A stretch of DNA of 64,000 nucleotides from Henriciella marina (GCF_027213945.1 NZ_JAPWGW010000002.1:372001-436000), one strand, 5' to 3'; counted from the first letter of the stretch, positions 49,447 through 59,039 are shown. The notes: generated by a model from the sequence alone, not told the origin. A program made the numbers and translations.

Positions 49447-50883
49447 ATGAATGAAGACGAGCGCCAGCTGGAAAGCCGCGGCGAAGACCGCACCGGCCAG
49501 GTGAAGTCGCCGGTCAGCGGCCTGGATAGCGCCACAACGGCGGGCGCCTCGGTCGAGTTCACAGCGCGCAGCCTGTTCACACGGCGTACCCATCGGCGCG
49601 TCAGATCAGAGCTTCCAGCCTATCTGTTGATCCAGTGCAGCTGGTTCACCGCGTTCGGCCTTCAGATGGTGCTGTTCCCTTACCTCATTACCAACCGGCT
49701 TGGTCTTGATGGCACGGAGCTTGGCCTCGCCAACATGGCGCTGTCAGGCCCCTCGGTCATCTTCCTTCTGCTTGGCGGTGTCATTGCCGAACGTGCGTCG
49801 GGCAAGTCGTTGCTCATGCTGCTTCACCTCATGGCAGCAGTGCCCGCAGCCATCCTCGCTTTCGTCCTTGCGACCGGCAATCTCGCCTATGGCTATATGA
49901 TCATCTATGGCGTCGCGATGGGAACGGTGGGCGCGTTCATGATGCCTGCGCGCGATTCCATCATCAATGAGGTCGTCGACCGGCGTGCCCGCGTTGGGTC
50001 TGACGTCACCCTTCAACAGGGCGTCGCCTTTGCGACGATCGCACAGTTCGCCGCCCAGATTTGCGGCCTGATCATCGGCGGCTATGCCGACAAACTGACC
50101 CGTATGCCGGACTGGCTGGGCGGCTTCTCAGTTGGTCCCATACCCAGCTGGGAGCTTCTTGCCTTTCAGGCCATCATTGTCGGTCTCGGAGCAGGGTTCG
50201 CGCTGTTCCTCGCCCATGGCCGCCGAGTGAAGACCGGCCGCTCTGGCCTCGGCGCCGCTTTCGGCGACATCAAGGAAGGCTTTCAGGTTGTCAGTGCTGA
50301 CGGAAAGCTCTGGGCGATGACCGTGCTCATGTTCGGGGTCGGCATCTTTGTTATCGGCTCCTTTCTCGTCGTCTTGCCGATTATCAACCGCGATATTTAC
50401 GGACTTTCATCGGATGGCATTCGGGACATGTTTGTCACCTTCTGGCTAGGTGCCTTTGTTTCTTCAGTGACGCTCTCTCTCTTCAGGCACATCAGGCGGC
50501 AGGGACGCCTCCTCCTGACCGCGCAGCTTCTCGGCTCGCTTGCTATTCTCATCATGCTGGCAAAGCCGCCGCACTATGTCTTCCTTGGCATTGTCTTCGC
50601 CTGGGGCCTTGCCGCTGGCGTCTCCATCGCGATGAGCCGCTCTATCGTTCAGGACGCCGCGCCGAAGAACCATCTCTCCCGCGTTCTCTCCATCTACCAG
50701 CTCGGCTTCATGGCCGGAGCCCCGTTTGGCGCCGCCCTCATGGGCTGGCTGATCGATTTCTTCCCGGAACAGCCCCAGCGTGTTGCGGTGGTTCCGGCGC
50801 TTGGCATGACCATCCTGATCGCCTGGATGGTCATCCGCACCCCCATCTGGAACATGAAGCATAAACCCGCCGCCGAGGGGTGA
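49447..50883 (+). CDS. MFS transporter (MFS_3/EntS-like)
   Basis: A 478-residue major-facilitator protein with 12 predicted helices and a ~50-residue cytoplasmic head. GVIAERASGKSLLMLLH contains the loop 2-3 motif in diverged form, MMPARDSIINEVVDRRARVGSD is characteristic of MFS_3 efflux proteins, and RVLSIYQLGFMAGAPFGAALMG lies in the second half. It probably exports small molecules; substrate unknown. It stands alone between genes of opposite or unrelated direction. Confidence 0.85.
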   Translation: MNEDERQLESRGEDRTGQVKSPVSGLDSATTAGASVEFTARSLFTRRTHRRVRSELPAYLLIQCSWFTAFGLQMVLFPYLITNRLGLDGTELGLANMALSGPSVIFLLLGGVIAERASGKSLLMLLHLMAAVPAAILAFVLATGNLAYGYMIIYGVAMGTVGAFMMPARDSIINEVVDRRARVGSDVTLQQGVAFATIAQFAAQICGLIIGGYADKLTRMPDWLGGFSVGPIPSWELLAFQAIIVGLGAGFALFLAHGRRVKTGRSGLGAAFGDIKEGFQVVSADGKLWAMTVLMFGVGIFVIGSFLVVLPIINRDIYGLSSDGIRDMFVTFWLGAFVSSVTLSLFRHIRRQGRLLLTAQLLGSLAILIMLAKPPHYVFLGIVFAWGLAAGVSIAMSRSIVQDAAPKNHLSRVLSIYQLGFMAGAPFGAALMGWLIDFFPEQPQRVAVVPALGMTILIAWMVIRTPIWNMKHKPAAEG

Positions 50884-51016
50884 GGACGAAAAAAGACTAC
50901 GGGGCCATCTGACCATAATTTAATGCGGTCCGAGAGACGGAAACGGCCTTGCCGTCCGTCCAAGCCTGCGCCGACCGGCCTGAAAGCGCCGGCAGGCAAG
51001 CTTGAAAGGATTTCAG

Positions 51017-51565
51017 ATGAGCTCTCCCTCCCCCCGGCAGGCAGCTGGGTGCATTGCAGTGTGCACCTTGTTCCTGCTCTCCGCCTGCGCATCCCACCCC
51101 GACGGCCGTGGCGGTCGCCCAGAAGGCCCGGGCCCGCGCCAGATCTCTGGCCCGGTTGCGTCGCCTGCTGCGCTGCTCTTCACCGGATTAGACGACAATG
51201 GGGACATGATCGTCAGCGAAGCCGAGTTGCATGCCGGCCTGGATAGCGCCTGGCCGACTTTTGCTGATGGTGAGCATTCTACATCGACGCTATCGCTGGA
51301 TAACTGGCTGGAACGCGCGCTTGGTTCTTCAGATTCGGAGCTCTCTCCGATTGCCTTTGACAGCAATATCGACGGCGTCATTTCGCGCCGCGAATTCGAC
51401 GGCCGCTTTGCCGCTGTTTTTGAACGGCTGGATAAGGACGGGAATGGTGAGCTCACGCGCGCGGAGCTTCTGTTCACGCCGGCACGCGCCCGTCGGCAGA
51501 ATGTGAGCCAGTCTGGAGGTCGTGGCCGTGAGGACAGGCCGCGTGGACGGCCCCAGCGGCAATAA
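51017..51565 (+). CDS. EF-hand lipoprotein
   Basis: A 182-residue exported lipoprotein. Signal peptide ends in the lipobox LSAC (CTLFLLSACASHP). Three EF-hand loops are visible: DDNGDMIVSEAEL, DSNIDGVISRREF and DKDGNGELTRAEL, so it should bind calcium at the cell envelope. The C terminus is Arg/Gly-rich (GRGREDRPRGRPQRQ). AAAGGATTTCAG precedes the ATG at 51017. Similar small EF-hand lipoproteins occur in Caulobacterales; role unknown. Confidence 0.82.
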   Translation: MSSPSPRQAAGCIAVCTLFLLSACASHPDGRGGRPEGPGPRQISGPVASPAALLFTGLDDNGDMIVSEAELHAGLDSAWPTFADGEHSTSTLSLDNWLERALGSSDSELSPIAFDSNIDGVISRREFDGRFAAVFERLDKDGNGELTRAELLFTPARARRQNVSQSGGRGREDRPRGRPQRQ

Positions 51566-51599
51566 ACAACATTCCGCAATCGGAGAACGGGAAACAGAA

Positions 51600-51633
51600 C
51601 CGGACGGGCCGCTGACGCGCGGTCCGTCCGGAT
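51600..51633. terminator. Bidirectional hairpin between convergent genes
   Basis: CCGGACGGGCCGC and GCGGTCCGTCCGG pair around TGACGC with one mismatch. It lies between the EF-hand and crotonase stops, without a strong T run. Confidence 0.5.
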
Positions 51634-51649
51634 CATGAATGAAAAGCGA

Positions 51650-52570
51650 TCAGCCGCCCTTCTTGGAAATCCATTTGAAGGACGGATCCTTCCACCATGG
51701 GAAGAAGGTAGGCATGTCCTTGGAGACAGAGCCTTCATACTTTGCGGGGCGCTTTTCGAGGAAGCTCATCACGCCTTCCTTCGCGTCGGCAGACTGTCCG
51801 CGCTCATAGATGGAGGCCGAATCGACGATGTGAGCGTCCATCGGATGCTCTGCGCCCAGCATGCGCCACATCATGTGACGGGTAACCGCGTTGGAGACCG
51901 GCGCTGTGTTGTCAGCGATCTCTCGGGCGAGTTCCCTGGCGCGGGACATGAGGTCGGCCTGCGGCACGACCTCTGAAACAAGACCACCAGCGAGCGCTTC
52001 GGAGGCCGGGAAGACGCGGCCGGTATAGCACCATTCCAGCGCCTTGGAGATACCGACGAGCCGCGGGAGGAACCAGCTGGAGGCTGCTTCCGGGTTGATG
52101 CCGCGCTTGTTGAAGACGAAGCCGAAGCGGGCATTGTCCGACGCGATCCGGATATCCATTGGCAGCTGCATCGTCACACCGATACCGACGGCCGCGCCAT
52201 TGATGGCGCCGATGACAGGCTTCAGGCTTTCAAAGATGCGCAGGGTGACACGGCCGCCGCCATCGCGCTGGATGTCTTCTTTATTGGTACGGCCTGCTTC
52301 GCCAGAGTCAGCGCGGGCATCATAGTCGAAGGTCTTTGCGCCCTCGGAAAGATCGGCGCCGGCGCAGAAGGCACGTTCGCCAGAACCGGTGACGATGACG
52401 GCCTTGATGTCATCATCCTTGTCGGTCTCGTCGAAGGCGGCGATCATTTCCTGCATCATCTTGCCGGTGAAGGCATTCATCTTGTCAGGGCGATGCAGGG
52501 TCAGCACCGCGATGCCGTCTTCCTTCTCCAGTTTGATCTGTTCGAATTCCTTGATCACGGTCGCGCTCAT
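51650..52570 (-). CDS. Enoyl-CoA hydratase/isomerase (crotonase) family
   Basis: A 306-residue crotonase-fold enzyme. GIAVLTLHRPDKMNAFTGKM at the start, oxyanion-hole segments FCAGADLSEG and INGAAVGIGVTMQLPMDIRIAS (as INGAAVGIGVTM), and NKRGINPEAASSWFLPRLVG with the usual second Glu region (GINPEAASS). It would hydrate or isomerise enoyl-CoA. A ~35-residue C-terminal tail (YEGSVSKDMPTFFPWWKDP) is longer than standard FadB-like forms. Single gene, minus strand. Confidence 0.9.
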   Translation of the reverse strand: MSATVIKEFEQIKLEKEDGIAVLTLHRPDKMNAFTGKMMQEMIAAFDETDKDDDIKAVIVTGSGERAFCAGADLSEGAKTFDYDARADSGEAGRTNKEDIQRDGGGRVTLRIFESLKPVIGAINGAAVGIGVTMQLPMDIRIASDNARFGFVFNKRGINPEAASSWFLPRLVGISKALEWCYTGRVFPASEALAGGLVSEVVPQADLMSRARELAREIADNTAPVSNAVTRHMMWRMLGAEHPMDAHIVDSASIYERGQSADAKEGVMSFLEKRPAKYEGSVSKDMPTFFPWWKDPSFKWISKKGG

Positions 52571-52756
52571 CGGACGTGTCTCCCTTGTTGGCTATTGTTT
52601 CGGCCGCCAGTGAGGCGAGGTTCCCCCGCGTTCGTCAAGCGCGATTTCAATGATGTGCCCTGGCGAAACCCTTGGGCATCTACTTGCGCCACTGAGCCCC
52701 ATATGCTCCACAAGAGTGCGCAAAACTGTTCGATAACAGGGCGATGGGGGACGTTA

Positions 52757-53476
52757 ATGATGCGGTTTATTTTATTGTTCATGGCGGTGACCGGACTGGC
52801 GGCAACGAGTTCGGCGCAGACAGTCTGGGGAATTGAAGCCTATAGCGATGTGTGCCGGGTCGTTCTGATTGAAGATGATAACCGGATCGGGCAGGGCATC
52901 ATTGATCATCTTGATGAAGGCTGCCGTGTCGGACCATTTGAGCGATATGCTGTGGGCGATCGTGGAGAAGTTCGTTTCCTCAGTGCAAGCGGGGACATCC
53001 TGATGTCGGTCATGCCCGACGGCCCCGGCTATGAAGGGTATGTCGGCGATGGCGAGCCGGTTACGATGAGCGTCATGAGCAGCGAAGCTGCCAGACGCTA
53101 TCCTGCCCCAGAGAGGCCACGTCCCCTGGCAAGGCCACATCGCGCACCGGCGGGCGTCAGCGAACCCGCCGCTGCAGCCTGCGTACGCTATTACGACACC
53201 GGACAATGCGCGCAAGATCACGATCTTGGCTTGCCGGGCAGCCGGTTCGATCTTTTGCCCGTCGAGACCCGCGCGCGAATGAACAAGCGCTTCATGGCGA
53301 GCCTCAACTCCTCGATCGAGGGTCAGATCGATGCTGGCGTCTGTGTTGAAGTGCGCAACTGTACCGAACGTATGATCGACGACGAGATCTGGTGCGAGAT
53401 CGACCATGATGGCGACTGGTCCTGGATCCTGAAGCAGGATGCGCAATTCGTTTACGCTGGCGCCGGTTGTGGCTGA
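52757..53476 (+). CDS. Secreted protein, possible Inh/AprI-type domain
   Basis: A 239-residue protein starting MMRFILLFMAVTGLAATSSAQ, a Sec signal peptide; GGGGGACGTTA precedes the ATG. The first mature part (VWGIEAYSDVCRVVLIEDD...LDEGCRVGPFERYAVGDRGEVRFLSASGDILMSV) has the W..C..L...C...L..G pattern of Inh/Omp19-like protease-inhibitor beta-barrels, a tentative match. A Pro/Arg linker (PAPERPRPLARPHRAPAG) and a second domain with five Cys follow, ending CEIDHDGDWSWILKQDA. Function unproven. Confidence 0.6.
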   Translation: MMRFILLFMAVTGLAATSSAQTVWGIEAYSDVCRVVLIEDDNRIGQGIIDHLDEGCRVGPFERYAVGDRGEVRFLSASGDILMSVMPDGPGYEGYVGDGEPVTMSVMSSEAARRYPAPERPRPLARPHRAPAGVSEPAAAACVRYYDTGQCAQDHDLGLPGSRFDLLPVETRARMNKRFMASLNSSIEGQIDAGVCVEVRNCTERMIDDEIWCEIDHDGDWSWILKQDAQFVYAGAGCG

Positions 53477-53632
53477 GCCCTTCGGGTCACTCTCATTGAT
53501 CTGTGCACGGCGGGACGATCTGGCACTGCTGGCTGATCTGGACTTCAGTCCGGAGCCGGGCAAGGTTTGAGCAAATCGATGCGTCCAACACCTTTGGAGA
53601 AGGTTGGGCGTCTCATCATCCGAGCTTGAGCC

Positions 53633-54550
53633 ATGCCCGAATTTCCCTCCCCGACTACACTTGCAGCGCCTGCCTTCGTGCTGGCGGTTATCTGGGAATG
53701 GTGGGCGGTAAAGTCTGGCCGCGCGGGCGGACGCTATGAGACGAAAGATGCGTTTGCCTCCTTGGCGATGGGGACCGGCAACCTCGTCGTGAACACGATA
53801 ACCGGTGCCATCGCCCTCTGGATGATGATGCTGGCCTGGCCTTTCCGGCTTGTCGAAATCCCGGTGACCTGGTGGAGCTTCGCCCTCCTCTTCGTGGCCT
53901 ATGACTTCGTCTATTACTGGAAGCACCGCCTTGCCCACCGCATGCGCTGGTTCTGGATGGAGCATGTCACCCATCATTCCTCGACCCATTACAATCTGAC
54001 GACGGCGCTGCGCCAGCCATGGTTCGGCCCGTTTACCGGGCTTATCCTTCTTGGCCTGCCGCTGGTCCTCATTGGCTTCCACCCGCTTTTCATCTTCTTT
54101 GCTGGCGGACTGAACCTCCTCTACCAGTTCTGGATCCACACCGAATCCATTGGCCGGATGCCGCGCTGGTTCGAGGCGGTGATGAATACCCCCTCTCATC
54201 ACCGGGTCCATCACGCGACCAATCCTCGCTATCTCGATGCCAATTATGCGGGCGTCTTCATCGTCTGGGACAAGATGTTCGGCAGCTTTGTAGAAGAGCG
54301 AGAAGACGACCGACCGAATTATGGCATCGTGAAACCGCTCGGCAGCTATAATCCTGTGCGCATCGCCTTTCATGAGTTTGGCGGACTGTTGAGCGATTGC
54401 AGGCGCGACGGCTTCAGGCCTGACCGCTGGGTTCGCAGGGCATTCAATCCCCCGGGCTGGAGCCCTGACGGCCAGCACAATCGAAGCGAAGACATTCGGG
54501 CCGCCTGGGCAGAGGCGCAGCAGTCGCGGCCGCAGGCCCTGAAAGACTGA
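53633..54550 (+). CDS. Sterol desaturase/fatty-acid hydroxylase family protein
   Basis: A 305-residue membrane di-iron oxygenase. The His motifs are WKHRLAHRMRWFW, EHVTHHSSTHYN, FWIHTESIG and NTPSHHRVHHATNPRYLD, complete for the FA_hydroxylase family (ERG3/ERG25/SUR2-like). The ending KPLGSYNPVRIAFHEF is shared by bacterial sterol-desaturase-like enzymes. It may hydroxylate a lipid or carotenoid. No partner genes adjoin. Confidence 0.87.
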   Translation: MPEFPSPTTLAAPAFVLAVIWEWWAVKSGRAGGRYETKDAFASLAMGTGNLVVNTITGAIALWMMMLAWPFRLVEIPVTWWSFALLFVAYDFVYYWKHRLAHRMRWFWMEHVTHHSSTHYNLTTALRQPWFGPFTGLILLGLPLVLIGFHPLFIFFAGGLNLLYQFWIHTESIGRMPRWFEAVMNTPSHHRVHHATNPRYLDANYAGVFIVWDKMFGSFVEEREDDRPNYGIVKPLGSYNPVRIAFHEFGGLLSDCRRDGFRPDRWVRRAFNPPGWSPDGQHNRSEDIRAAWAEAQQSRPQALKD

Positions 54551-54586
54551 CGGCAAAACGGACCGGTTTTTCAGAAAGCCTTGCGG

Positions 54587-54955
54587 CTAGCCGCTATCAA
54601 AGGCGAATGGCACGCGCGCGTCTGATCGCGAAAGCGCAGATATCACAACCCTGGAGATGAAGCAGGCAGGTCGAAAGCGCTTCACGCATGTATCTGGCTT
54701 AAGGGCCACCGATAAGGAGAGCCAGGGCTGGTACGGGGTATGCCCCCTCCAAACAGCTCTAACGGGCGCAGCATCTTCGTAAACATCAACGATAATGAGC
54801 CGCCCATGACGCGAAACTGCGAGAGCAACATGACCGCGCATGTCGTCCGGCAGGTCTGCGCGCCACCTCAGATAAACCGCAACATCATGCAGGAAGACCG
54901 GCCAGAGCCAGACCGGCAGCAAGCTGAGCGTGCGAAGGATGAAGGCGCGGTTCAT
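54587..54955 (-). CDS. Hypothetical protein, doubtful
   Basis: The 602 bp gap between the sterol-desaturase-like gene and the acyl-CoA ligase contains only this weak candidate: 122 residues starting MNRAFILRTLSLLPVWLWPVF, with one hydrophobic segment and no family match. No ribosome site precedes the ATG, and the frame stays open up to 55135, so the true start is unclear. Nothing else convincing was seen in the gap; a plus-strand frame there looks like its shadow. Confidence 0.25.
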   Translation of the reverse strand: MNRAFILRTLSLLPVWLWPVFLHDVAVYLRWRADLPDDMRGHVALAVSRHGRLIIVDVYEDAAPVRAVWRGHTPYQPWLSLSVALKPDTCVKRFRPACFISRVVISALSRSDARVPFAFDSG

Positions 54956-55152
54956 GGCGAAGATTGGACCACGGCCCGGCTGCTGTCGGACGGATTTATT
55001 CTGTCCATGAAAACAGTGCGGAAGGAGGGCCGGGTTTCCGCTACGTTGGGCATGGACGCATGAGGCCCGCTTGATAGAAACCTCATCAACGACACGACGC
55101 CCGACAGTGATGGCCAGAGGCGCGCCCATACGCACGAGGAGAGGACCCCCGC

Positions 55153-56703
55153 ATGCACCCTTTTCATTTCGCCAAGTCGAAGCCGAACCATCCCGCCTAT
55201 ATCATGGGAAGCTCCGGTGAGACCGTTACCTTCAAGCAGCTGGACGAACGCTCGAACCAGATCGCCCACCTGCTTCGCGAACACGGTATCAATCCGGGTG
55301 ATACGATCGCCATCTTCGCCGAGAACAGCGCCCGTTATTTTGAGATTGCCTGGGCCGCACAGCGTGCAGGTCTCTACTATGTGTGCATTTCTTCGCGCCT
55401 GACGGCGCCGGAAGTTCAGTATATCGTCGAGGATTCAGGCTCGAAGGTGCTGATCGCATCGGCGAGCCTCAGCTCCGTCGCGGCAGAAGTCACCGCGATT
55501 ACAGAGCTTGAAGCCTACTGGTCCATCGATGGCGAGATCGTGACCTATCAGAAGCTCGAGGACCTTGTCGCAAAGAAGCCGACCACGCCCATCGCTGATG
55601 AGATGATGGGCACGGACATGCTCTATTCGTCTGGCACGACGGGACGTCCGAAAGGTATCCGGCCGGCGCTCGAACTGGGTATGCCGATTGATGAGCCGAG
55701 CGTGCTCGTCCAGCTCGCCCAGCTTCTGGCCAAGGCGCAGGGCGACGACATGGTCTACCTGTCGCCGGCCCCGCTTTACCATGCGGCCCCGCTGCGCTGG
55801 TGCATGTCCTTCACGCGCATGGGCGCGACGCTGGTCATCATGGAAAAGTTCGACCCGGAAAAGTATCTGGAGCTGGTCGAGAAGTACAAGGTCACGCACA
55901 CCCAGCTGGTGCCGACCATGTTCGTCAAGATGCTGAAGCTGCCCGAAGAGGTCCGCACCAAGTATGATGTCTCCTCACTGCGCGCCGCCATTCACGCGGC
56001 AGCCCCCTGCCCTGTGCCGGTCAAGGAGCAGATGATCGAATGGTGGGGTCCTGTGATCGAGGAGTATTATGCCGGGTCCGAAGGCAATGGCATGACCTGG
56101 ATCAATTCGGAGCAATGGCTCCAGCACAAGGGCTCGGTCGGCCTGCCGGTCATGGGCGAGCTTCATATCTGCGACGAAGAAGGCAATGAACTGCCCGTCG
56201 GCGAAGCTGGGACCATCTATTATAGCGGCACGACCCCGCCGAACTATCACAATGACCCGGAGAAGACGAAGGGCGCGCTGAACCCTAAGCATGCTGACTG
56301 GTCGACGCTGGGCGATGTTGGCCGGCTCGACAAGGACGGGTTCCTCTATCTCACTGACCGCAAGGCGTTCATGATCATTTCGGGCGGCGTGAACATCTAT
56401 CCGCAGGAAGCCGAAAATGTGCTGATCACGCACCCGAAAGTGGCGGATGTCGCCGTCATCGGTGTGCCGAATGACGAGTTTGGCGAAGAAGTGAAGGCGG
56501 TTGTCCAGCCTGCCGAGGGCATACCAGCCGATGAGGCGCTGAAGGAAGAGCTGCTTGAGTTCTGCCGCTCGCAACTCGCAAAGATCAAATGCCCGAAAAC
56601 GGTCGATTTCGACCCGGCCCTACCGCGTCACCCGACCGGCAAGCTCTACAAGCGTCTCGTTCGCGACCGCTATTGGGGCAAGAGCGATTCCACTATCGTG
56701 TAA
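55153..56703 (+). CDS. Acyl-CoA synthetase (AMP-binding)
   Basis: A 516-residue adenylate-forming ligase. P-loop MLYSSGTTGRPKGIRPAL, adenine region EEYYAGSEGNGMTWI, hinge LTDRKAFMIISGGVNIYPQ and C-terminal Lys in HPTGKLYKRLV. It resembles ligases acting on medium-chain or steroid/terpenoid side-chain acids, but substrate is not fixed by sequence. ACGAGGAGAGGACCCCCGC precedes the ATG. It stands alone. Confidence 0.9.
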   Translation: MHPFHFAKSKPNHPAYIMGSSGETVTFKQLDERSNQIAHLLREHGINPGDTIAIFAENSARYFEIAWAAQRAGLYYVCISSRLTAPEVQYIVEDSGSKVLIASASLSSVAAEVTAITELEAYWSIDGEIVTYQKLEDLVAKKPTTPIADEMMGTDMLYSSGTTGRPKGIRPALELGMPIDEPSVLVQLAQLLAKAQGDDMVYLSPAPLYHAAPLRWCMSFTRMGATLVIMEKFDPEKYLELVEKYKVTHTQLVPTMFVKMLKLPEEVRTKYDVSSLRAAIHAAAPCPVPVKEQMIEWWGPVIEEYYAGSEGNGMTWINSEQWLQHKGSVGLPVMGELHICDEEGNELPVGEAGTIYYSGTTPPNYHNDPEKTKGALNPKHADWSTLGDVGRLDKDGFLYLTDRKAFMIISGGVNIYPQEAENVLITHPKVADVAVIGVPNDEFGEEVKAVVQPAEGIPADEALKEELLEFCRSQLAKIKCPKTVDFDPALPRHPTGKLYKRLVRDRYWGKSDSTIV

Positions 56704-56724
56704 GCGCGGTGCAGCTGGGGTGTT

Positions 56725-57078
56725 CTAGATGCCCCAGCTTGCGGGATCGTTGATCGGCTGTTCCGCCAGAAGGGCCTGCATCCCTTTGACGACGCGGATG
56801 ACATACCAGACAATTGCGGCAAGAATGATCAACACGCCCACGATGATGAGCGTGAGCACGGCGCCAACCACCATGAAGAGCAGCATCTTCCAGAAGATGT
56901 TGATCTGGTTTTCATAGTGCGAGCGCACCAGCGGCGACGCGCTATCCTTGCCGATATAGGCCATGATGACGCCAACCAGCGCCGACACGCCGATCAGGAA
57001 GCTGCAGAGATAGAGAATATAGACCAGGTTGGCATTGCCCTTCTGGCCCGGATCTACGGTAACGACGGGGTCGGACAT
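56725..57078 (-). CDS. DUF4870-like membrane protein
   Basis: A 117-residue protein with three hydrophobic segments (NLVYILYLCSFLIGVSALVG; MLLFMVVGAVLTLIIVGVLI; ILAAIVWYVIRVVKGMQALL) and the SPLVRSHYENQINIFW segment between, which is the DUF4870/Tic20-like pattern. Function unknown. Start ATG 57078. Confidence 0.78.
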   Translation of the reverse strand: MSDPVVTVDPGQKGNANLVYILYLCSFLIGVSALVGVIMAYIGKDSASPLVRSHYENQINIFWKMLLFMVVGAVLTLIIVGVLIILAAIVWYVIRVVKGMQALLAEQPINDPASWGI

Positions 57079-57207
57079 GGCGAATTAGCCTCCTGGCTGA
57101 TTGGCGCACCAAAATGGCACGATCAGAGAAGTGCCCCCGGCCTGCCTCAAGGTCAACAAGACGTCGCGAATCTCACAGCGCAGAGAGCCCTAGCTGCCCG
57201 CGCCCTA

Positions 57208-57609
57208 CTAGCCTCGCGGTGGTAACGCCTCATGACCGGGCATATCGGCAAGTCTTTTGACGCAATCTGTTCGATGCTGCGTCCATATCTGCTCCCAAGG
57301 GCGGACGCTGTCGGGGTCGTCGAAGCTCTCCGTCGTAATGTCGACAAGGCCTTCCAGATAGTCGGCTTCGAAGAACAAGGTCGTTCCGCACTGGCCGCAA
57401 AACGATCGCCGCACGCCTGGCGACGACTCATAGACGCAAAGGCGCGACCTGTCCGTCTGAAGACAGTCGGCCTCGAAAAGGGCCCAGCCCACAATCGGCG
57501 CGCCTGCCGACTTTCTGCAAGACGGACAGTGACAGACAGCCGCGTAGTGCAGCTCACCATCGACCTGAAACCGTACAGTTCCGCACTGACACCCACCCGA
57601 TAATCTCAT
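57208..57609 (-). CDS. GFA-family (CENP-V/Gfa) zinc protein
   Basis: A 133-residue zinc-binding protein starting MRLSGGCQCGTVRFQVDGEL. Cysteine groups are GCQCG, CHCPSCRKSAG and FCGQCGT, complete for the glutathione-dependent formaldehyde-activating fold. Most family members have no proven activity. It is divergent from the TetR gene with an inverted repeat between, so it is probably the TetR target. A longer upstream reading exists but adds a non-homologous leader. Confidence 0.88.
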   Translation of the reverse strand: MRLSGGCQCGTVRFQVDGELHYAAVCHCPSCRKSAGAPIVGWALFEADCLQTDRSRLCVYESSPGVRRSFCGQCGTTLFFEADYLEGLVDITTESFDDPDSVRPWEQIWTQHRTDCVKRLADMPGHEALPPRG

Positions 57610-57632
57610 CTTGTCCACCCTTGCCTTAAAAC

Positions 57633-57649
57633 AAACAGACAGTATGTTT
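57633..57649. promoter_or_regulatory. Putative TetR operator
   Basis: AAACA-GACAGTA-TGTTT, inverted half sites in the 71 bp between the GFA and TetR start codons, next to TATATAG, a -10-like word for the TetR gene. Operators containing AAACAGAC are usual for TetR-family proteins. Confidence 0.6.
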
Positions 57650-57680
57650 TTATATAGAAGCAACGAAGTGAGCAAGAGCG

Positions 57681-58268
57681 ATGCCCAAAAATGATGTCCG
57701 GAGCGCAAGGACACGCCGCAAGGTTCTGGACGCTTCGCGCAAGCTCTTTGCCGAGCATGGCTACAGCGGCGTCTCCACGCCCAAGATCGCGCGGGAAGCG
57801 GGCGTGTCGCGCGGCGCGCTCTACCACCATTTCAGTGACAAGGCGGCCATTCTGGAGGCCGTCATTATCGCTGAGTACGAAGCCATCGCCTCTGCCATAA
57901 ACGCGGGAACCAAAGAGCAAAGCGATCCGATGGAAGCGCTGATAGAGGGCGGCGACCTTTTCCTGTCTGCAATGTCGGACCCGGCATCGCGCAGACTGCT
58001 GTTGATTGAGGGACCTGCGGTCCTCGGAAAGTTCAGGATGGACGAACTTGATGCCGCCACAACGACGCAGACGCTTTCAGCGGGAATCGAGGCGGCCCAG
58101 CAGGCTGGCTGCCTGCCGGCCGACATAGATACGGCGGCGCTCACCAGCCTGATGACGGGCGCCTATGACAGAGGGGCTATCGACGGATTTGGCGATGATA
58201 GCGAGAATCAGCTTGCGATACGCCATGCCATTCGCGCTATCTGGTTCGGCCTTTCCAGGCTGGCCTGA
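57681..58268 (+). CDS. TetR-family transcriptional regulator
   Basis: A 195-residue regulator. The DNA-binding part is RKVLDASRKLFAEHGYSGVSTPKIAREAGVSRGALYHHFSDK (as FAEHGYSGVSTPKIAREAGV and SRGALYHHFSDK, residues 12-55). The rest is a helical ligand-binding domain. Divergent from the GFA gene with the operator-like repeat between, it likely represses that gene and itself. Confidence 0.92.
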   Translation: MPKNDVRSARTRRKVLDASRKLFAEHGYSGVSTPKIAREAGVSRGALYHHFSDKAAILEAVIIAEYEAIASAINAGTKEQSDPMEALIEGGDLFLSAMSDPASRRLLLIEGPAVLGKFRMDELDAATTTQTLSAGIEAAQQAGCLPADIDTAALTSLMTGAYDRGAIDGFGDDSENQLAIRHAIRAIWFGLSRLA

Positions 58269-58357
58269 TGCGATGCTCCAACGTGAGGCCTTGGCAAGCT
58301 CGGCTCAAATGCGCAAGAAGGAACCAACGCCACGACAGATAAGGAAGAGGAGGCTCC

Positions 58358-58813
58358 ATGGCTGACCCAATGAAAGTACACTACAACGACCTGGAATCGA
58401 TTGCCGGCAAGGAAGTCGGTGTTTCCGACTGGGTGACGATCGATCAGGACCGCGTGAACAAGTTCGCCGATGCGACCGGCGACCATCAGTGGATTCACGT
58501 GGATGTCGAACGCGCCACGAAGGAAATGGGCGGCCCGATCGCGCACGGTTTCCTGACGCTGTCGCTTCTACCAATGCTTGGTGCGCAGGTGCTTCGCATC
58601 GAAGGCACGACCCGCGGCATCAATTACGGCTCTGACAAGGTCAGATTCACGAACATGGTGCCTGTCGGCTCCAAGGTGCGCCTGCGCCAGAAATGCCTCG
58701 CCGTTGAAGGAAAAGCCGGCGGCAAGCAGACCCGTATGGAAGCAACGATTGAAGTCGAAGGCCAGGAGCGCCCGGCGCTGGTCGCAGAAACGCTGACCGT
58801 CGTTTACGGCTAG
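58358..58813 (+). CDS. MaoC-family dehydratase (R-specific enoyl-CoA hydratase-like)
   Basis: A 151-residue hotdog-fold protein. FADATGDHQWIHVD contains the catalytic Asp/His (DATGD..WIH), followed by GGPIAHGFLTLSLLP and NYGSDKVRFTNMVPVGSKVR. It should hydrate enoyl-CoA to (R)-3-hydroxyacyl-CoA. AGGAGGCTCC precedes the ATG. A strong terminator follows. Confidence 0.9.
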   Translation: MADPMKVHYNDLESIAGKEVGVSDWVTIDQDRVNKFADATGDHQWIHVDVERATKEMGGPIAHGFLTLSLLPMLGAQVLRIEGTTRGINYGSDKVRFTNMVPVGSKVRLRQKCLAVEGKAGGKQTRMEATIEVEGQERPALVAETLTVVYG

Positions 58814-58837
58814 GCCTGAAAATCAGGTGCAATGACA

Positions 58838-58872
58838 AGGGGCTGGCGGAGCGATCTGCCGGCCCTTTTTTT
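58838..58872 (+). terminator. Intrinsic terminator of the MaoC gene
   Basis: GGGGCTGGC and GCCGGCCC around a 10-base loop, then TTTTTTT. Confidence 0.85.
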
Positions 58873-59039
58873 CGTGAATTTTGCCCCTTGAGGCACAAGT
58901 CTTGCAGACTTTTACGTTGAATTGCTGCACAGATTTTGTGGCAACGGCATCGCACGGGCAAAAAAGAAAAATTGCCTCGCAGTGCCTGACTGATGTTGAA
59001 TAGCCTACCGGCTGCTTCTTTCAAAAAGGGTTCCAAGCC

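Noticed and set aside
52772-54556. 594-codon minus-strand open frame
   Set aside because: Antisense of the secreted protein and the sterol-desaturase-like gene, which have a signal peptide and complete His boxes on the plus strand.
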